From assembly GCA_031398975.1 (NCBI GenBank), contig JANNOI010000004.1, forward strand, positions 1 through 64,000: 64,000 bases of DNA, read 5' to 3'. Shown one piece after another: positions 50,824 through 60,473 of the stretch. The stretch comes from JAKFWI01 sp031398975 (lineage in GTDB: Bacteria; Pseudomonadota; Alphaproteobacteria; Caulobacterales; Aquidulcibacteraceae). The first letter of the stretch is position 1, and every line of letters starts with the position of its first letter. A program made the translations under genes and the position numbers. The notes under the pieces were generated by a model. It was not told the origin of the DNA and made no database searches. It saw only the letters and a list, made by a program, of their open reading frames with translations.

Positions 50824-51798
50824 TCACCCCTCCGGCTGGTCCTGGAACTGGCCGTGGGGGCGGAAGCGCCAGAGATAGGAGGGAACCAGCGCCTCGATCG
50901 ATTCAAGCTCGGTGACGCCCAGATCCTCCAGCACCCCCACGTCCGGACCGGCGGTGACGACATTATCCCGCCGCAGCATCTGCACCTGGTCCCCCGTCAA
51001 GGGCGGCGCGAACAGCGGCGCCACCCGGGACGCGGCCCCGAACGCGAGGCCCAGCGGCTGGGCGAGGAAAAACGGCACAGGGATCAGCGCGCGCGGGCGC
51101 GCGATCGTGGCGAGCGTGAACTCAAGGAGCTGTTTGAACGAATAGATTTGCGGCCCGCCGAGCTCGAACACGCGCCCGCGCGCCTCGCGCCGATCGAGCG
51201 CGTTGGCGACCGCTTCGGCCACATCGCCGACGAAGACGGGCTGGAACCTTGTTTTGCCGAAGCCGATCAGCGGCAGGGCCGGCGCGATCGTGGCCATCTG
51301 GGCGAAGCGGTTGAAGAAGGAATCCTCGGGCCCGAACACGATCGAGGGACGCAGGATCACCGCCGAGGGCAGGCAGGCGCGCACCGCCTCCTCCGCATCG
51401 CCTTTCGTGCGGGCGTAGCGGGCCTTGGCCTTGGGGTCTGCGCCGATGGCCGAAACCTGGACGAACCGGTCGATCTCGCGCTTGTCGGCGGCGGCGGCGA
51501 TCGCGGCGGCGGCCTCGGCGTGGATGTCGAAAAAGCTTTGCTTGCCGTGCTCGTGCAGGATGCCGACGAGATTGACCACGCCGTCGGCGCCGTCGAGCGC
51601 GCGCTCGATGCTTTCGGGGAAGCGGACATTGGCCTGGATCAGCTGGATCTGGCCCACGTCCCCCAGGATGCGCAATTCGTAGCCCAGATGCGGCTGGCGC
51701 AGCGCGACGCGCACCCGCTTGCCGCGCTTGGCCAGCGCCCGCACGACGTGGCGGCCCACAAAGCCCGACCCGCCGAACACGGTGATGAGGTCGCTCAT
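50824..51798 (-). CDS. NDUFA9-like NAD(P)-binding protein (atypical SDR)
   Basis: 324 residues. Rossmann motif VFGGSGFVGRHVVRALAKRG, then VVNLVGILHEHGKQSF and RPSIVFGPEDSFFNRFAQMA. These are typical of the complex I NDUFA9-like group of extended SDRs, which lack a clear Tyr-x-x-x-Lys oxidoreductase site. It may be an assembly or accessory factor of respiratory complex I. Converges with DUF488. Confidence 0.85.
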   Translation of the reverse strand: MSDLITVFGGSGFVGRHVVRALAKRGKRVRVALRQPHLGYELRILGDVGQIQLIQANVRFPESIERALDGADGVVNLVGILHEHGKQSFFDIHAEAAAAIAAAADKREIDRFVQVSAIGADPKAKARYARTKGDAEEAVRACLPSAVILRPSIVFGPEDSFFNRFAQMATIAPALPLIGFGKTRFQPVFVGDVAEAVANALDRREARGRVFELGGPQIYSFKQLLEFTLATIARPRALIPVPFFLAQPLGLAFGAASRVAPLFAPPLTGDQVQMLRRDNVVTAGPDVGVLEDLGVTELESIEALVPSYLWRFRPHGQFQDQPEG

Positions 51799-51834
51799 GC
51801 CATCCTGCTCCGATCGCCCGCCCCGTACGCCGCG

Positions 51835-52644
51835 CTAGAACGCCGTCGGGAAGCCTCCCCCGTCCGTCTCGCGCACCGACAAGAAGGACACCTCGTTCTC
51901 ATAGAGGCACGCCGCGCTTAAGATTCCGGAGAAATACGCGCCCGTATCCACCCCCACGCGCCGCGTGTCCAGATAGGGCTCCGGCGCGGGCGTATGGCCA
52001 TGGACGATCTTGTGGCTGAACGGCTTCGTTGATTCCAGGAACTTTTTGCGCGCCCAGAGCAGGTGCTCCTCCTTCTGCTCCTCCAGCGTGCGCGAGGCGT
52101 CCACGCCCGCACGGACGAACACATAATCGCCCAGGACGATAAACAGCTCGAGCGCCTCGAAAAACGCCTTGTGCGCCGGCGGGAGCCGCTCGCGCAGCGC
52201 CCGGCCCACGTCGTAGAGCGCATCGGGACCCGCAAGGCCCATCGAGGCGGGCACGCCATAGGAGGCGAGCGTCTGGACCCCGCCATGCAGCAGCCACTCC
52301 GCCCCGGCGACGGGATTGTCCAGGAAGCGCAGCAGCGAGCGCTCGTGATTGCCCATCAGGAAGCGGTACTCGTACCCATCAGGGGGGTTGAGCAGCAGCT
52401 CGATCACGGTCCGGCTGTCAGGGCCGCGATCGATGTAATCGCCCAGGAAAATCACCACAGGGCGCTGGCGCCTCACCTGGCTGCCGCCCTTTTCGAGCAC
52501 ATCGAACAGCTTGCCCAGCAGCCGCGCGCAGCCATGTATGTCGCCCACGGCGATGCCCATGCGCCCGGCCGGAAAATAGGCGGGCTCCAGGTGCGAGCCG
52601 CCGAACACGCGCGGCAGGCGCGAAGAGGAAGTGCCCGCAAACAT
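51835..52644 (-). CDS. Serine/threonine-type metallophosphatase (PP2A-like bacterial)
   Basis: 269 residues. AVGDIHGCARLL, FLGDYIDRGPDS, LMGNHERSLL and VHGHTPAPEP are the PPP-family metal-binding motifs. It should remove phosphate from proteins or small molecules. It lies next to the exopolysaccharide locus, where such phosphatases are sometimes found, but no direct link is seen. Confidence 0.87.
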   Translation of the reverse strand: MFAGTSSSRLPRVFGGSHLEPAYFPAGRMGIAVGDIHGCARLLGKLFDVLEKGGSQVRRQRPVVIFLGDYIDRGPDSRTVIELLLNPPDGYEYRFLMGNHERSLLRFLDNPVAGAEWLLHGGVQTLASYGVPASMGLAGPDALYDVGRALRERLPPAHKAFFEALELFIVLGDYVFVRAGVDASRTLEEQKEEHLLWARKKFLESTKPFSHKIVHGHTPAPEPYLDTRRVGVDTGAYFSGILSAACLYENEVSFLSVRETDGGGFPTAF

Positions 52645-52784
52645 TTGAGGTCCCCAGTCCCTGCCCTTACTCTACGATCTAATCCTCCCACCGCCTTTTC
52701 AAGGCCTGGGCCAAAAAGGCTTTCGGGAGAAACGTTGCGGCCTTTGCCGTTTTACCTGCGCGCTCAAGGTCGTGGGGCAGGCGG

Positions 52785-54050
52785 TCAGGGATTTGAGGGG
52801 ACGGGGGCGGCCTGCAGCCTTGCGGTGCGCCAGCGCGCCGTCTGGCGCCAGATGAAGAGCGCAAAGACCGCCTCCCCGACCAGCACCCCGACCACCGACA
52901 GGAGCGGCCCGCCCGCGCCCAGCAGCACGATCACCGCGGCGAGCGCGATCCCGGAGGCGTAGACGCTGGCCATGGAAAGCGCGCGGAACTCCCCGGCGGC
53001 CTGCAACAGCGCGCTCTCCGGCGTCCGCAGCACCCGCACGCCCGCAATGGCGAACCAGAGCGCCGCCCCGATCGCCAGCGCCTCCAAGGCGTAGGCCTCC
53101 GGGAAAACCAGGCGCGGAAAGAAGCCCAGCAGGAATGCCGCCGCGGCCGCATTCAGCGCCAGCGCCACGAGCAGCGCCGCGCGGAACAGCGAAAGCGAGG
53201 GCGTGCGCCCCGCTTGGCCCGGCTGGGCCAGGGCCCGCGCCATCTGCGCGCGCTCGAACTCGGTCAACGCGTTCATGGCCACGGTGATGGGACGCGCGAG
53301 CAGCGCGCTCGCCGCGACCAGCGCGAAAGCCGCAGGGCCCGCCGCCAGCGTCACCACATAGGCATGGGCGTTGCCGGTGGCCTCGGTGGTCACCACGCCC
53401 AGGAGCGACCATTGCGAATGCCGGCGCCACACCGCGCGATAGCCCGCAATGTCGGCGGCGCCGTTCAGACGCGCCTGACGTCTTGCATACTCAAATCCGA
53501 ACGGCGCGAAGGACAAGATCGTAGCCGCAAGGAGCCAAGCGAACGCCCCGACGAGGGAGGCGCTCCCCGAAAGCCAGACGCAGACAATGCCCACAAACAG
53601 CACGCCGCTATAAGTCAGGTCCGACGCGACGGTGCGCCATTGCGCGCCTACCGCGTACGCATAGGCGCGCGCAAACCAGCGCAGCAGGAACATGCCGCCA
53701 TAGAGCGCGAACAAAAGGCTGGCCTCCGGCGCCACCCCGACGCCGGCTCCCACCAGCGCAAGAACGCCCAAGACGAGACCCGCAAGATACACATTGCCCG
53801 CAAACAGCGGCCGCACCGCCCCGTCCGTGTCGCGCCCCTGTTCGGCCAGCAGCGCCGGCAGCGGCGCGCACAACAAGGCGCTCGACAAGCCGATGCTGAA
53901 TTGGGACGCGACCATGAGGAAGGTGAAGCCGCCGAACTCCGCCGCCGAGACGCCGTGCAGGAGCTGCAGCGAAAGGACAAATTGGCAACCAGCCGTCGAG
54001 ACCGGGCCGAAGATCGCCATCGCGTAAGGCAAATTCGGACGAAAGCGCAT
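52785..54050 (-). CDS. Wzx-like polysaccharide flippase
   Basis: 421 residues with about twelve membrane helices, starting MRFRPNLPYAMAIFGPVSTA. The family is recognised mainly by topology, length and setting: it resembles MATE/MVF-type lipid-linked oligosaccharide flippases. Together with Wzc, Wza and the Wzy-like protein nearby it would complete a Wzx/Wzy pathway. Read leftwards, divergent from the WecG gene. Confidence 0.7.
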   Translation of the reverse strand: MRFRPNLPYAMAIFGPVSTAGCQFVLSLQLLHGVSAAEFGGFTFLMVASQFSIGLSSALLCAPLPALLAEQGRDTDGAVRPLFAGNVYLAGLVLGVLALVGAGVGVAPEASLLFALYGGMFLLRWFARAYAYAVGAQWRTVASDLTYSGVLFVGIVCVWLSGSASLVGAFAWLLAATILSFAPFGFEYARRQARLNGAADIAGYRAVWRRHSQWSLLGVVTTEATGNAHAYVVTLAAGPAAFALVAASALLARPITVAMNALTEFERAQMARALAQPGQAGRTPSLSLFRAALLVALALNAAAAAFLLGFFPRLVFPEAYALEALAIGAALWFAIAGVRVLRTPESALLQAAGEFRALSMASVYASGIALAAVIVLLGAGGPLLSVVGVLVGEAVFALFIWRQTARWRTARLQAAPVPSNP

Positions 54051-54267
54051 GCCTGCCTGCTCCCGGGCTGTCCCGCAGACGTTGAATTCCAGACAGGTTT
54101 GACGCGCCGCGCGCGCGCGCGTCGTTTCTGCCTTGACGGCCTTAGCCCGATCCTTTCTATCGCTGAAGGCCGGGTTGGGTTGTGTTCTAGAGGCGGGGTT
54201 CCTGTCAGTCTAGAATGCGGCGGGTTTGATATGGGCCGGTGTGTGGGTGGCGTCGGACTGCTCTTTC

Positions 54268-55062
54268 ATGAGAAAGTCTTCCGTATACAGCCTTGAGGAC
54301 GCGCCGCCTTCCCGGGCGGGCCTTGGCGCGCCGCTCTCCACGCGGCCCTCCGTGCGCCTTCGCGCCCTCGCGGAGGCGATCAGGCCTGTCGCGTCGGAGG
54401 CTAAAGAGGCGCTGATCGCCGATCTTCTTTCGTTCGATCGCCCGAAAGTGCTTTCCTTTTTCAATGCGCACGCGCTGAACCTCTGTTGGAGCTCTCCGGA
54501 GGCCTACGCGCATTTTTCCGCCAGCGACGTGTTGCTGCGGGACGGGATCGGCGCCCGGATCCTGCTGGGGCTGCTGGGACGCGACGCGGGGGACAATCTG
54601 AACGGCACCGACTTCATCCCCGCTCTGCTCGACCGCGCGCTCGGGCGCCGGCTTGCGGTGTGGGGGGGCGAAGAGGCGTTCGTGACGGAGGCGGCGCGCA
54701 AACTCGCCCTGAAGGGGCATGCGATCGTGTCCGTGCATCACGGCTTCGCCGCGCCAGGTTTCTATGCATCGCTGTTTCAACAGGAAAAGCCCGACCTCGT
54801 GCTCTTGGGCATGGGGATGCCGCGGCAGGAGAGCCTGGCCGTCAGCCTGCGCGCGCTTGGAGAGCGGCCGTGTCTGATCATCAATGGCGGCGCGGTGGTG
54901 GACTTCATGGCCGGCAAGTTTCCCCGCGCGCCGCGCGCGATGCGCCGCCTCGGGCTTGAGTGGCTGTTCCGGCTGGGCGTGGAGCCCCAGCGCCTGTTTC
55001 GCCGCTACGTGCTGGGCAATGTTTTGTTTTTGTACCGTGTGGCGCGTGTGACGCTGGCCTAG
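54268..55062 (+). CDS. WecG/TagA/CpsF-family glycosyltransferase (GT26)
   Basis: 264 residues from ATG 54268. FFNAHALNLCWSSPEAYAHF, LLRDGIGARI (Asp-Gly), NGTDFIPALL, and LVLLGMGMPRQESLAV are the family signatures. It adds a sugar such as ManNAc-type residue to a lipid-linked intermediate on the cytoplasmic face. The SD is weak. It is followed by a GT2 gene after 9 bp. Confidence 0.9.
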   Translation: MRKSSVYSLEDAPPSRAGLGAPLSTRPSVRLRALAEAIRPVASEAKEALIADLLSFDRPKVLSFFNAHALNLCWSSPEAYAHFSASDVLLRDGIGARILLGLLGRDAGDNLNGTDFIPALLDRALGRRLAVWGGEEAFVTEAARKLALKGHAIVSVHHGFAAPGFYASLFQQEKPDLVLLGMGMPRQESLAVSLRALGERPCLIINGGAVVDFMAGKFPRAPRAMRRLGLEWLFRLGVEPQRLFRRYVLGNVLFLYRVARVTLA

Positions 55063-55071
55063 GCCGAAGGC

Positions 55072-56190
55072 TTGGAGCCGCGGGATTTTAGGGAGGCTTC
55101 TCGTTCCGTGTACGCATCGCCCGCCTCCGCCCGCCCCGTCGACCACGAGCAAGGGGAAGCGATCCGGCTGACGATCGGGATCAAGGCGCTGAACGAGGAG
55201 GCCCATATCAGCGACGCTCTGGCGAGCGCAGTCGCCGCCGCGCGCCCGTTCAACGGCGAAGTCATCCTGGCCGACAGCGGCTCGACCGACCGCACCCTCG
55301 AGATCGCGCGCGCCTTTCCGGTCCGGATCGTCCAACTCGAAGACTGGTCGCAGCGCTGTTGCGGGGCGGGCGCGCAACTTGCCTTCCAACAGGCGCGCGG
55401 CGCCTATTTCTATCTGCTCGACGGGGACATGATCCTCGATCCTGACTTCCTGCCCGAAGCGATCGCCCATCTCGACGCCCACCCCGAACGCGCCGGAGTC
55501 GGCGGGCTGGTGCGGGAAGTCAACACGATGGCGCTGGAGTTCCAGATCCGCGCGAAGAAGGCTTCAAGCCACCGCCACTGGCTGCCCGGCCTTGTCGACC
55601 GGCTCGATTGCGGGGGCCTCTATCGCGCCTCGGCCATCCGGGAGGCCGGGTATTTCGCGGACTTGAATCTGCGCGCTTTCGAGGAGTTTGACTTGGCCGC
55701 GAGGCTGCGGAGCCGCGGCTGGACGCTGGCGCGCATCGACAAGCCCGCGATCGACCATTTCGGCCACCAGACTGAGGGCTACCGGCTGCTGTTCCGGCGG
55801 ATCAAGTCCGGCTATCTGAGTGCGCACGGGCAGGTGCTGCGCGCTGCGATCGGCAAGGCGCATCTGCCGATTGTGTTGGCCGATCTGTCTCATATCCGCG
55901 TCGGGCTCATGGTCGCGGCGTGGTGGGGGGCGCTGCTGGCCGGCGCGTTGGCGCCGCTGCCGGGGGAAGTGCGCCTGCTGACGGTGCTGGCTCTGATCGG
56001 GGGGCCCTTGGCGCTGCTGTGCGTGCGCCGCCGCTCGCTGAAGCTCGGGCTCTTTTCCTTTGTCTCCTGGAATGCGAACGCTGTCGGGCTCGCGACGGGG
56101 TTCTTCCGCAGACGGCAGGATCCGCACCGCGGCGTCGCGGCGCGGGAGCTGCAGAGCCCGCCCGTGGCGGTGGAGGCGGCGCTCCCCTAA
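55072..56190 (+). CDS. Family 2 glycosyltransferase of the exopolysaccharide locus
   Basis: 372 residues. GT-A motifs IGIKALNEEAHISDAL, ADSGSTDRTLEIA and LLDGDMILDPDFL, with acceptor-side RAFEEFDLAARL. Two or three hydrophobic helices lie in the C-terminal part. The start is TTG 55072 with GAAGG upstream; GTG 55108 is an alternative that removes 12 residues. It extends the repeat unit. Converges with wzc. Confidence 0.87.
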   Translation: MEPRDFREASRSVYASPASARPVDHEQGEAIRLTIGIKALNEEAHISDALASAVAAARPFNGEVILADSGSTDRTLEIARAFPVRIVQLEDWSQRCCGAGAQLAFQQARGAYFYLLDGDMILDPDFLPEAIAHLDAHPERAGVGGLVREVNTMALEFQIRAKKASSHRHWLPGLVDRLDCGGLYRASAIREAGYFADLNLRAFEEFDLAARLRSRGWTLARIDKPAIDHFGHQTEGYRLLFRRIKSGYLSAHGQVLRAAIGKAHLPIVLADLSHIRVGLMVAAWWGALLAGALAPLPGEVRLLTVLALIGGPLALLCVRRRSLKLGLFSFVSWNANAVGLATGFFRRRQDPHRGVAARELQSPPVAVEAALP

Positions 56191-56193
56191 GAC

Positions 56194-58407
56194 TCAGGCC
56201 GAGTGGTACGAGCGCGTCGCCGAGCCGTAATACAGAGAGTGCCCATAGGAGCCCGCGCCGGAGGCGTTGGGATCCACAAAGTTGATCGCCACGCCCAGCA
56301 TTTTCGAGCCCGTCATCATCAATTGCTGGAGCGCGTCGTGGGCGGTGTGCGTGGAGGTCCGCCGCGAGCGCGCCACCAGGATCACATCGTCGGCATAGGA
56401 GGCGATGACGCGGGCCTCCGCCACCGCCAGCACGGGCGGGCAGTCCAGGATGATGAGGTTGAAGCTACGCCGCAGGTCCTCCAGCAGAACGCGCATCGCG
56501 TCCGTCGTGAACGCCTCCTCGGTGTCGCCGGAGGCGAGGCCCACGGGCAAGACGCGCAGCCCGCTTTCCTCGTCGGCATGGACGACGTCCTGCCACTTGG
56601 CCTTTCCGTTCAAGACCTCGTGCAGGCCTCTGGTCGGGGCGATGCGCAGCATGGTGTTGAGCGAATGGAGGCGCAGATCGCAATCGATCAGCAATGTCCG
56701 TTGCCCGGCCCGCGCGCAGATGCGGCCGAGACTCAAGGAGCAGGTGGTCTTGCCTTCCCCGGGCAGCGCCGAGGTGATCGCGACCACGCGGTCGCGATGA
56801 TCGTGGCGGGAATAATCGATCGCCGTCTTGAGGACGCGGAAGCCCTCCGCATAGGCCGACATCGGCCGCGCCGAGATGATGTCTGCGGGCTGGCGCCGGC
56901 CGGCGCCAAGGCTCTTCAGCAATTTCTCGGAGGCCGCGGGAATGGAGGCGATGACCGGCAGTCCGAGCTTGGCCGAGATCTGCCCCGGGTTCTGGATCCC
57001 GTCGCTGAGCATCTCCAACACCATCACGAGCCCAAGCCCCGCGCACGCCCCCACGCCGAGCGAGATGACCAGGAGGACGATGAAGCCCGGGGAATCCGGT
57101 TTGCGCGGCGGCTCGGCGAACGCCACGACGCGCACGTCGCTCGCTTCGAGGCGCCCCTGGTCCGACACCTGGTGCAGGCGCTGGAGGAAGCTTTCATAGA
57201 CGCTGCGCGTCGCTTCCGCATCGCGCTGGAGTTCGTTCAACTTGACCAAAGCGGTGTTGTTCTGGACGAGGCGCCCGCGCACGCCGTCCAGCGCCTCGTT
57301 CATCGCCTTCACCCGAGCGCGCGAAACCTCCACCTCGTTGCGCAGATTAGCCTGGAACCGCACCACCTCGGCCTGGATCTGCTTGCGTACATTGGCGAGT
57401 TCCAGCCGGTTGTTCTGGACCGAGGGGTGCAGGTCCCCGAGCGTGTTGTCCAGCTCCGCCTGTTTGCGCATGAGGTCGGTCTCGCGCTGGCGCAGATCGC
57501 GGATCACTTCGGAATTCAACACCCCGGCCAGGCTGTCCCCGGACCCGCCGGCGACGACGAGCTGGCGCACCTGGTTGTACCTAGCCTCCCGCTCGGCCAG
57601 TTCGGAGCGCGCCAGGATCACATCGGCCTGCATCTGGGCGACCTGGGTCTCGGTCAAGGAGACGCCCTGGGAGGTCAGGAGGCCGCTTTTCGCCTGGTAG
57701 GCCTGGGCCGCCGATTCCTTGGCCGCGACCTCCTTGCGCAATTCCTCCACCCGATCGGCGAGCCAGCCGCTGGCGCGCTGGCCGGACTCGATCCGGTTCT
57801 CGAACCCGAGTTGGAGATAGGTTTCGATCGCCGCATTGGCGATGCGCGCGGCGCTGACGGGGTCGCGCGAACGGACGTGGAAATCGATCACGAAAGACAA
57901 TTCGCGCCGCTTCGCCCGGATCGACTTCATCAGCCGGTCGGCCACCAGGCGCTTGTCGCTCTGCCCGCTATCGGCGTCCTCCAGGAGGCGCGTGATCCAG
58001 GCCGACACGGAATTGGACGGCGCGAGGCGCGGGTTCCAGTTCGGGTCGCTCTCCAAATTGAGAGCGTCCACCAGCCGTTCGACGAGACGCCGCGAGACCA
58101 AAACCTCGATCTCGGACACGACGACCGCGGCGGTGGCCACATTGTCGGTCATGGATTGCTCGGCGTTCAACACCCGCTGCTCGCGGGGATTGATCATGAT
58201 GGCGGTGGTGGCGGTGTAGTATTTCGGCTGCAGCAGCAGCGCGACCAGCACCAGACCCGCCACCGCCGCCGCCGCCGCCAGGATGAGCCGCCAGCGGTGC
58301 AGCACCACCATCGCCCAGGCGCGAACGTCGAACTGGTCGGAACCGGGCCCGCCCGCCGCGTCGGGCGTGTTGGCCAGCACATACCGCTCGGACGGGACTA
58401 TGTTCAC
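56194..58407 (-). CDS. Wzc-type polysaccharide co-polymerase with tyrosine kinase domain
   Basis: 737 residues from GTG 58407, with GGAGG 5 bases upstream. An N-terminal membrane helix (about 40-60), Wzz domain, long coiled coil (about 200-420) and a second helix (about 440-465). The BY-kinase has Walker A ALPGEGKTT (547-555), Walker A' LLIDCDLR and Walker B LIILDCPPV, and ends with a Tyr cluster (Y721, Y726, Y727, Y734) for autophosphorylation. It controls chain length and export with Wza, encoded 119 bp upstream. Confidence 0.93.
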   Translation of the reverse strand: MNIVPSERYVLANTPDAAGGPGSDQFDVRAWAMVVLHRWRLILAAAAAVAGLVLVALLLQPKYYTATTAIMINPREQRVLNAEQSMTDNVATAAVVVSEIEVLVSRRLVERLVDALNLESDPNWNPRLAPSNSVSAWITRLLEDADSGQSDKRLVADRLMKSIRAKRRELSFVIDFHVRSRDPVSAARIANAAIETYLQLGFENRIESGQRASGWLADRVEELRKEVAAKESAAQAYQAKSGLLTSQGVSLTETQVAQMQADVILARSELAEREARYNQVRQLVVAGGSGDSLAGVLNSEVIRDLRQRETDLMRKQAELDNTLGDLHPSVQNNRLELANVRKQIQAEVVRFQANLRNEVEVSRARVKAMNEALDGVRGRLVQNNTALVKLNELQRDAEATRSVYESFLQRLHQVSDQGRLEASDVRVVAFAEPPRKPDSPGFIVLLVISLGVGACAGLGLVMVLEMLSDGIQNPGQISAKLGLPVIASIPAASEKLLKSLGAGRRQPADIISARPMSAYAEGFRVLKTAIDYSRHDHRDRVVAITSALPGEGKTTCSLSLGRICARAGQRTLLIDCDLRLHSLNTMLRIAPTRGLHEVLNGKAKWQDVVHADEESGLRVLPVGLASGDTEEAFTTDAMRVLLEDLRRSFNLIILDCPPVLAVAEARVIASYADDVILVARSRRTSTHTAHDALQQLMMTGSKMLGVAINFVDPNASGAGSYGHSLYYGSATRSYHSA

Positions 58408-58526
58408 ATCATCCTCCGACGTTGGCCGGGACAGGCCCCTTCGGGCGGCGGACGCCAGAGCCTAGCGCGATCGGACCCGGGCTCCGGAGGCGTGTCTGGT
58501 CGCAATCCGCTTCTTCCGACAACGCC

Positions 58527-59114
58527 CTAGAACATCCGCTCGATAATGCGCACCGTATCCCCAGGCTGGACGCGCGTCGCGCTTGTAAGCTCATACCGGC
58601 GTTCCTGGGTGTCATTGGCGTGCCTTATCAGAACATGGCGCGCGTTCGCGCGATAGGTGAACCCCCCCGCCGTCGCCACCGCCTTCATGATGGTTAGGCC
58701 CGCCGTAAACGGATACGTGCCCGGTTTTTGGACTTCGCCCAAAATATAGAACGGCCTGAATTTTACAATCTCCAGCGTAATCGTGGGCTGGCGGACATAA
58801 CCCTTCTCCAGCGCCGTTTTTATGCTTGCCGTCAATTCGGCGAGCGTCAGATCGGCGGCTGGGATCTCGCCCAACAGCGGATAGGAGATCGCGCCCGTGG
58901 TGCCGACCATGAACTGGCCGGTCAGATCGGGCTGGCCGAACACCGCAATGCGAAGTTCGTCCCCGACGCCCAGACGGTATTCCTGCGCGCCCGGCGCGGG
59001 TCCGTCCTCGAGAGAACCTGCGGCCGGCGCCGGGGCCGAGGCCTTCGGCGCGCACGCCCCCAACAGCCATCCGCACGCCAAAACAACAACGATGGCATGG
59101 AAAAAAAACCGCAT
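58527..59114 (-). CDS. Wza-like polysaccharide export lipoprotein
   Basis: 195 residues. Lipobox WLLGAC, then the poly-export domain YRLGVGDELRIAVFGQPDLT with SYPLLGEIPAADLTLAEL, and one SLBB domain (FYILGEVQKPGTYPFTAGLT). It is short compared with E. coli Wza, as is common in alphaproteobacteria, and should form the outer-membrane channel or its periplasmic ring. First gene of a wza-wzc pair. Confidence 0.92.
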   Translation of the reverse strand: MRFFFHAIVVVLACGWLLGACAPKASAPAPAAGSLEDGPAPGAQEYRLGVGDELRIAVFGQPDLTGQFMVGTTGAISYPLLGEIPAADLTLAELTASIKTALEKGYVRQPTITLEIVKFRPFYILGEVQKPGTYPFTAGLTIMKAVATAGGFTYRANARHVLIRHANDTQERRYELTSATRVQPGDTVRIIERMF

Positions 59115-59688
59115 GAATTCGCTGTCCTATTCCATCGCTGCGCTTCCCGCGACCGCGGAACGCTTCCCGCATGCGATGGATCGATCCTGGCCATAAAGCA
59201 AGCGCGGCACTTCGCCGAATTTACGGCCGCGCGGCAGGATGCGCGTGCGGCGGGATCGGCGTGCGCGCTCGGCGCCTAAAAAGAGGGCGCGCCCTTCGAT
59301 ACCTGTGTGCGTTTGCGAAGCCTTACGCGCTTGCAAGAGAGCTTCGGGCCTCCGTCCTGAAAGGTTCCGTAACGGGCGCGGCAGTGCAACGCGCCGCTTG
59401 TGCCGAAACAGTCACTATCCCTCTGAAACAGCTTGCGCCGCGGCCAGTTTCCGTACGCGCTTCAAAGCTTGTTCGATTTTTAAGTTTAACGCTAAGCATA
59501 AGTCCGCCAGCGGACAAAAGCGCGCGTCGCTGATCTACATCGCGATATCTTGAAGTCCGGAAGCGCCCGCGTTTTTGTTATTTAGATCCGCCCCGTCTGG
59601 CCTTGAGCGCCATTAGCGCAGCGTCCCGAATCCGGCTGGAATGTCTGTCGCGTCCGCGATAAGCACGCGAGAACGTGTGGAGGGCCAC
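59115..59688. other. Intergenic region between the divergent wza and sugar transferase genes
   Basis: About 570 bp without a convincing gene; small open frames here lack family features and SD sites. It must hold the promoters of both exopolysaccharide arms. The part at 59470-59600 is AT-richer than its surroundings (for example TTTTTAAGTTTAACGC), the best place for a promoter, but no clear -35/-10 pair was found. Confidence 0.6.
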
Positions 59689-60426
59689 GTGGACAAATCG
59701 CACCGACATCCCTTCGAAACCGATGGTTTGAAGGCCGATCCAAGTCAGCGTCTGCGCAAGCGTGCGGGCGGCGAAGGGCTTGTCAACGCGCGCAAAGCGA
59801 TCCCATCGCACCGGTCGGCTCGGTCACACGGGCCCACGGGCGGCGCCGTCAAACGCCTGGCTGACTTCGTCGTTGCGGGCGCGCTGTTGACGTTCCTCGC
59901 GCCCCTGTTGCTGCTGATCGCGCTGCTCGTGCGCCTGGAGACGCCGGGACCGGCGATTTTCCGGCAAATGCGCGGCGGCTATGGCGGGCGCCCGTTCCAG
60001 ATCTACAAATTCCGGACCATGACTGTGATGCAGGACGGGCCGGCCGTGCCCCAGGCGTCGCGCAATGACGCCCGCGTCACCACCTTCGGCGCTTTCCTCC
60101 GACAATCAAGTCTGGACGAGCTTCCTCAGCTTATCAATGTCTTGCAGGGCCACATGTCGCTGATCGGGCCGCGCCCGCACGCGCTCGCCCACGACGCCCA
60201 ATTCGCCGCGATCGACGCCAATTACGCCCAGCGCTTCCGGGCGCGGCCGGGGGTTACAGGGCTTGCGCAAGTCTCGGGCAATCGCGGGCCGACGCCGACC
60301 TATGAATCCGTGCGCGAGCGACTGAGCTACGACGTGCACTATATCCGGACATGGTCTCTCGCGATGGACATGAAGATCCTGGTGCGGACGCTCGTGTTGC
60401 TGTTTCGCGGCTCGCAGGCGTTCTGA
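59689..60426 (+). CDS. Initiating sugar-1-phosphate transferase (WcaJ/PssY type)
   Basis: 245 residues from GTG 59689, chosen because GGAGG lies 5 bases upstream; ATG 59641 is in frame but has a poor SD. One membrane helix (LADFVVAGALLTFLAPLLLL) and the catalytic domain with PGPAIFRQMRGGYGGRPFQI, YKFRTM, SSLDELPQLINVLQGHMSLI and GPRPH. It puts the first sugar phosphate on undecaprenyl phosphate. The short form lacks the N-terminal membrane bundle of WcaJ and is like WbaP C-terminal or PglC-type enzymes. Confidence 0.9.
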   Translation: MDKSHRHPFETDGLKADPSQRLRKRAGGEGLVNARKAIPSHRSARSHGPTGGAVKRLADFVVAGALLTFLAPLLLLIALLVRLETPGPAIFRQMRGGYGGRPFQIYKFRTMTVMQDGPAVPQASRNDARVTTFGAFLRQSSLDELPQLINVLQGHMSLIGPRPHALAHDAQFAAIDANYAQRFRARPGVTGLAQVSGNRGPTPTYESVRERLSYDVHYIRTWSLAMDMKILVRTLVLLFRGSQAF

Positions 60427-60473
60427 AGCCGCCGTCGCCGCCGGGCGCGTCGCGGAAACCTGAGGAGGCCCAG

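Noticed and set aside
56203..58530. 775-codon open frame antisense to wzc
   Set aside because: Long shadow frame caused by high GC; the minus-strand protein has all Wzc motifs.
59171..59533. Small gene in the wza/sugar-transferase gap
   Set aside because: No SD, no family motif, and codon pattern unlike the neighbours.
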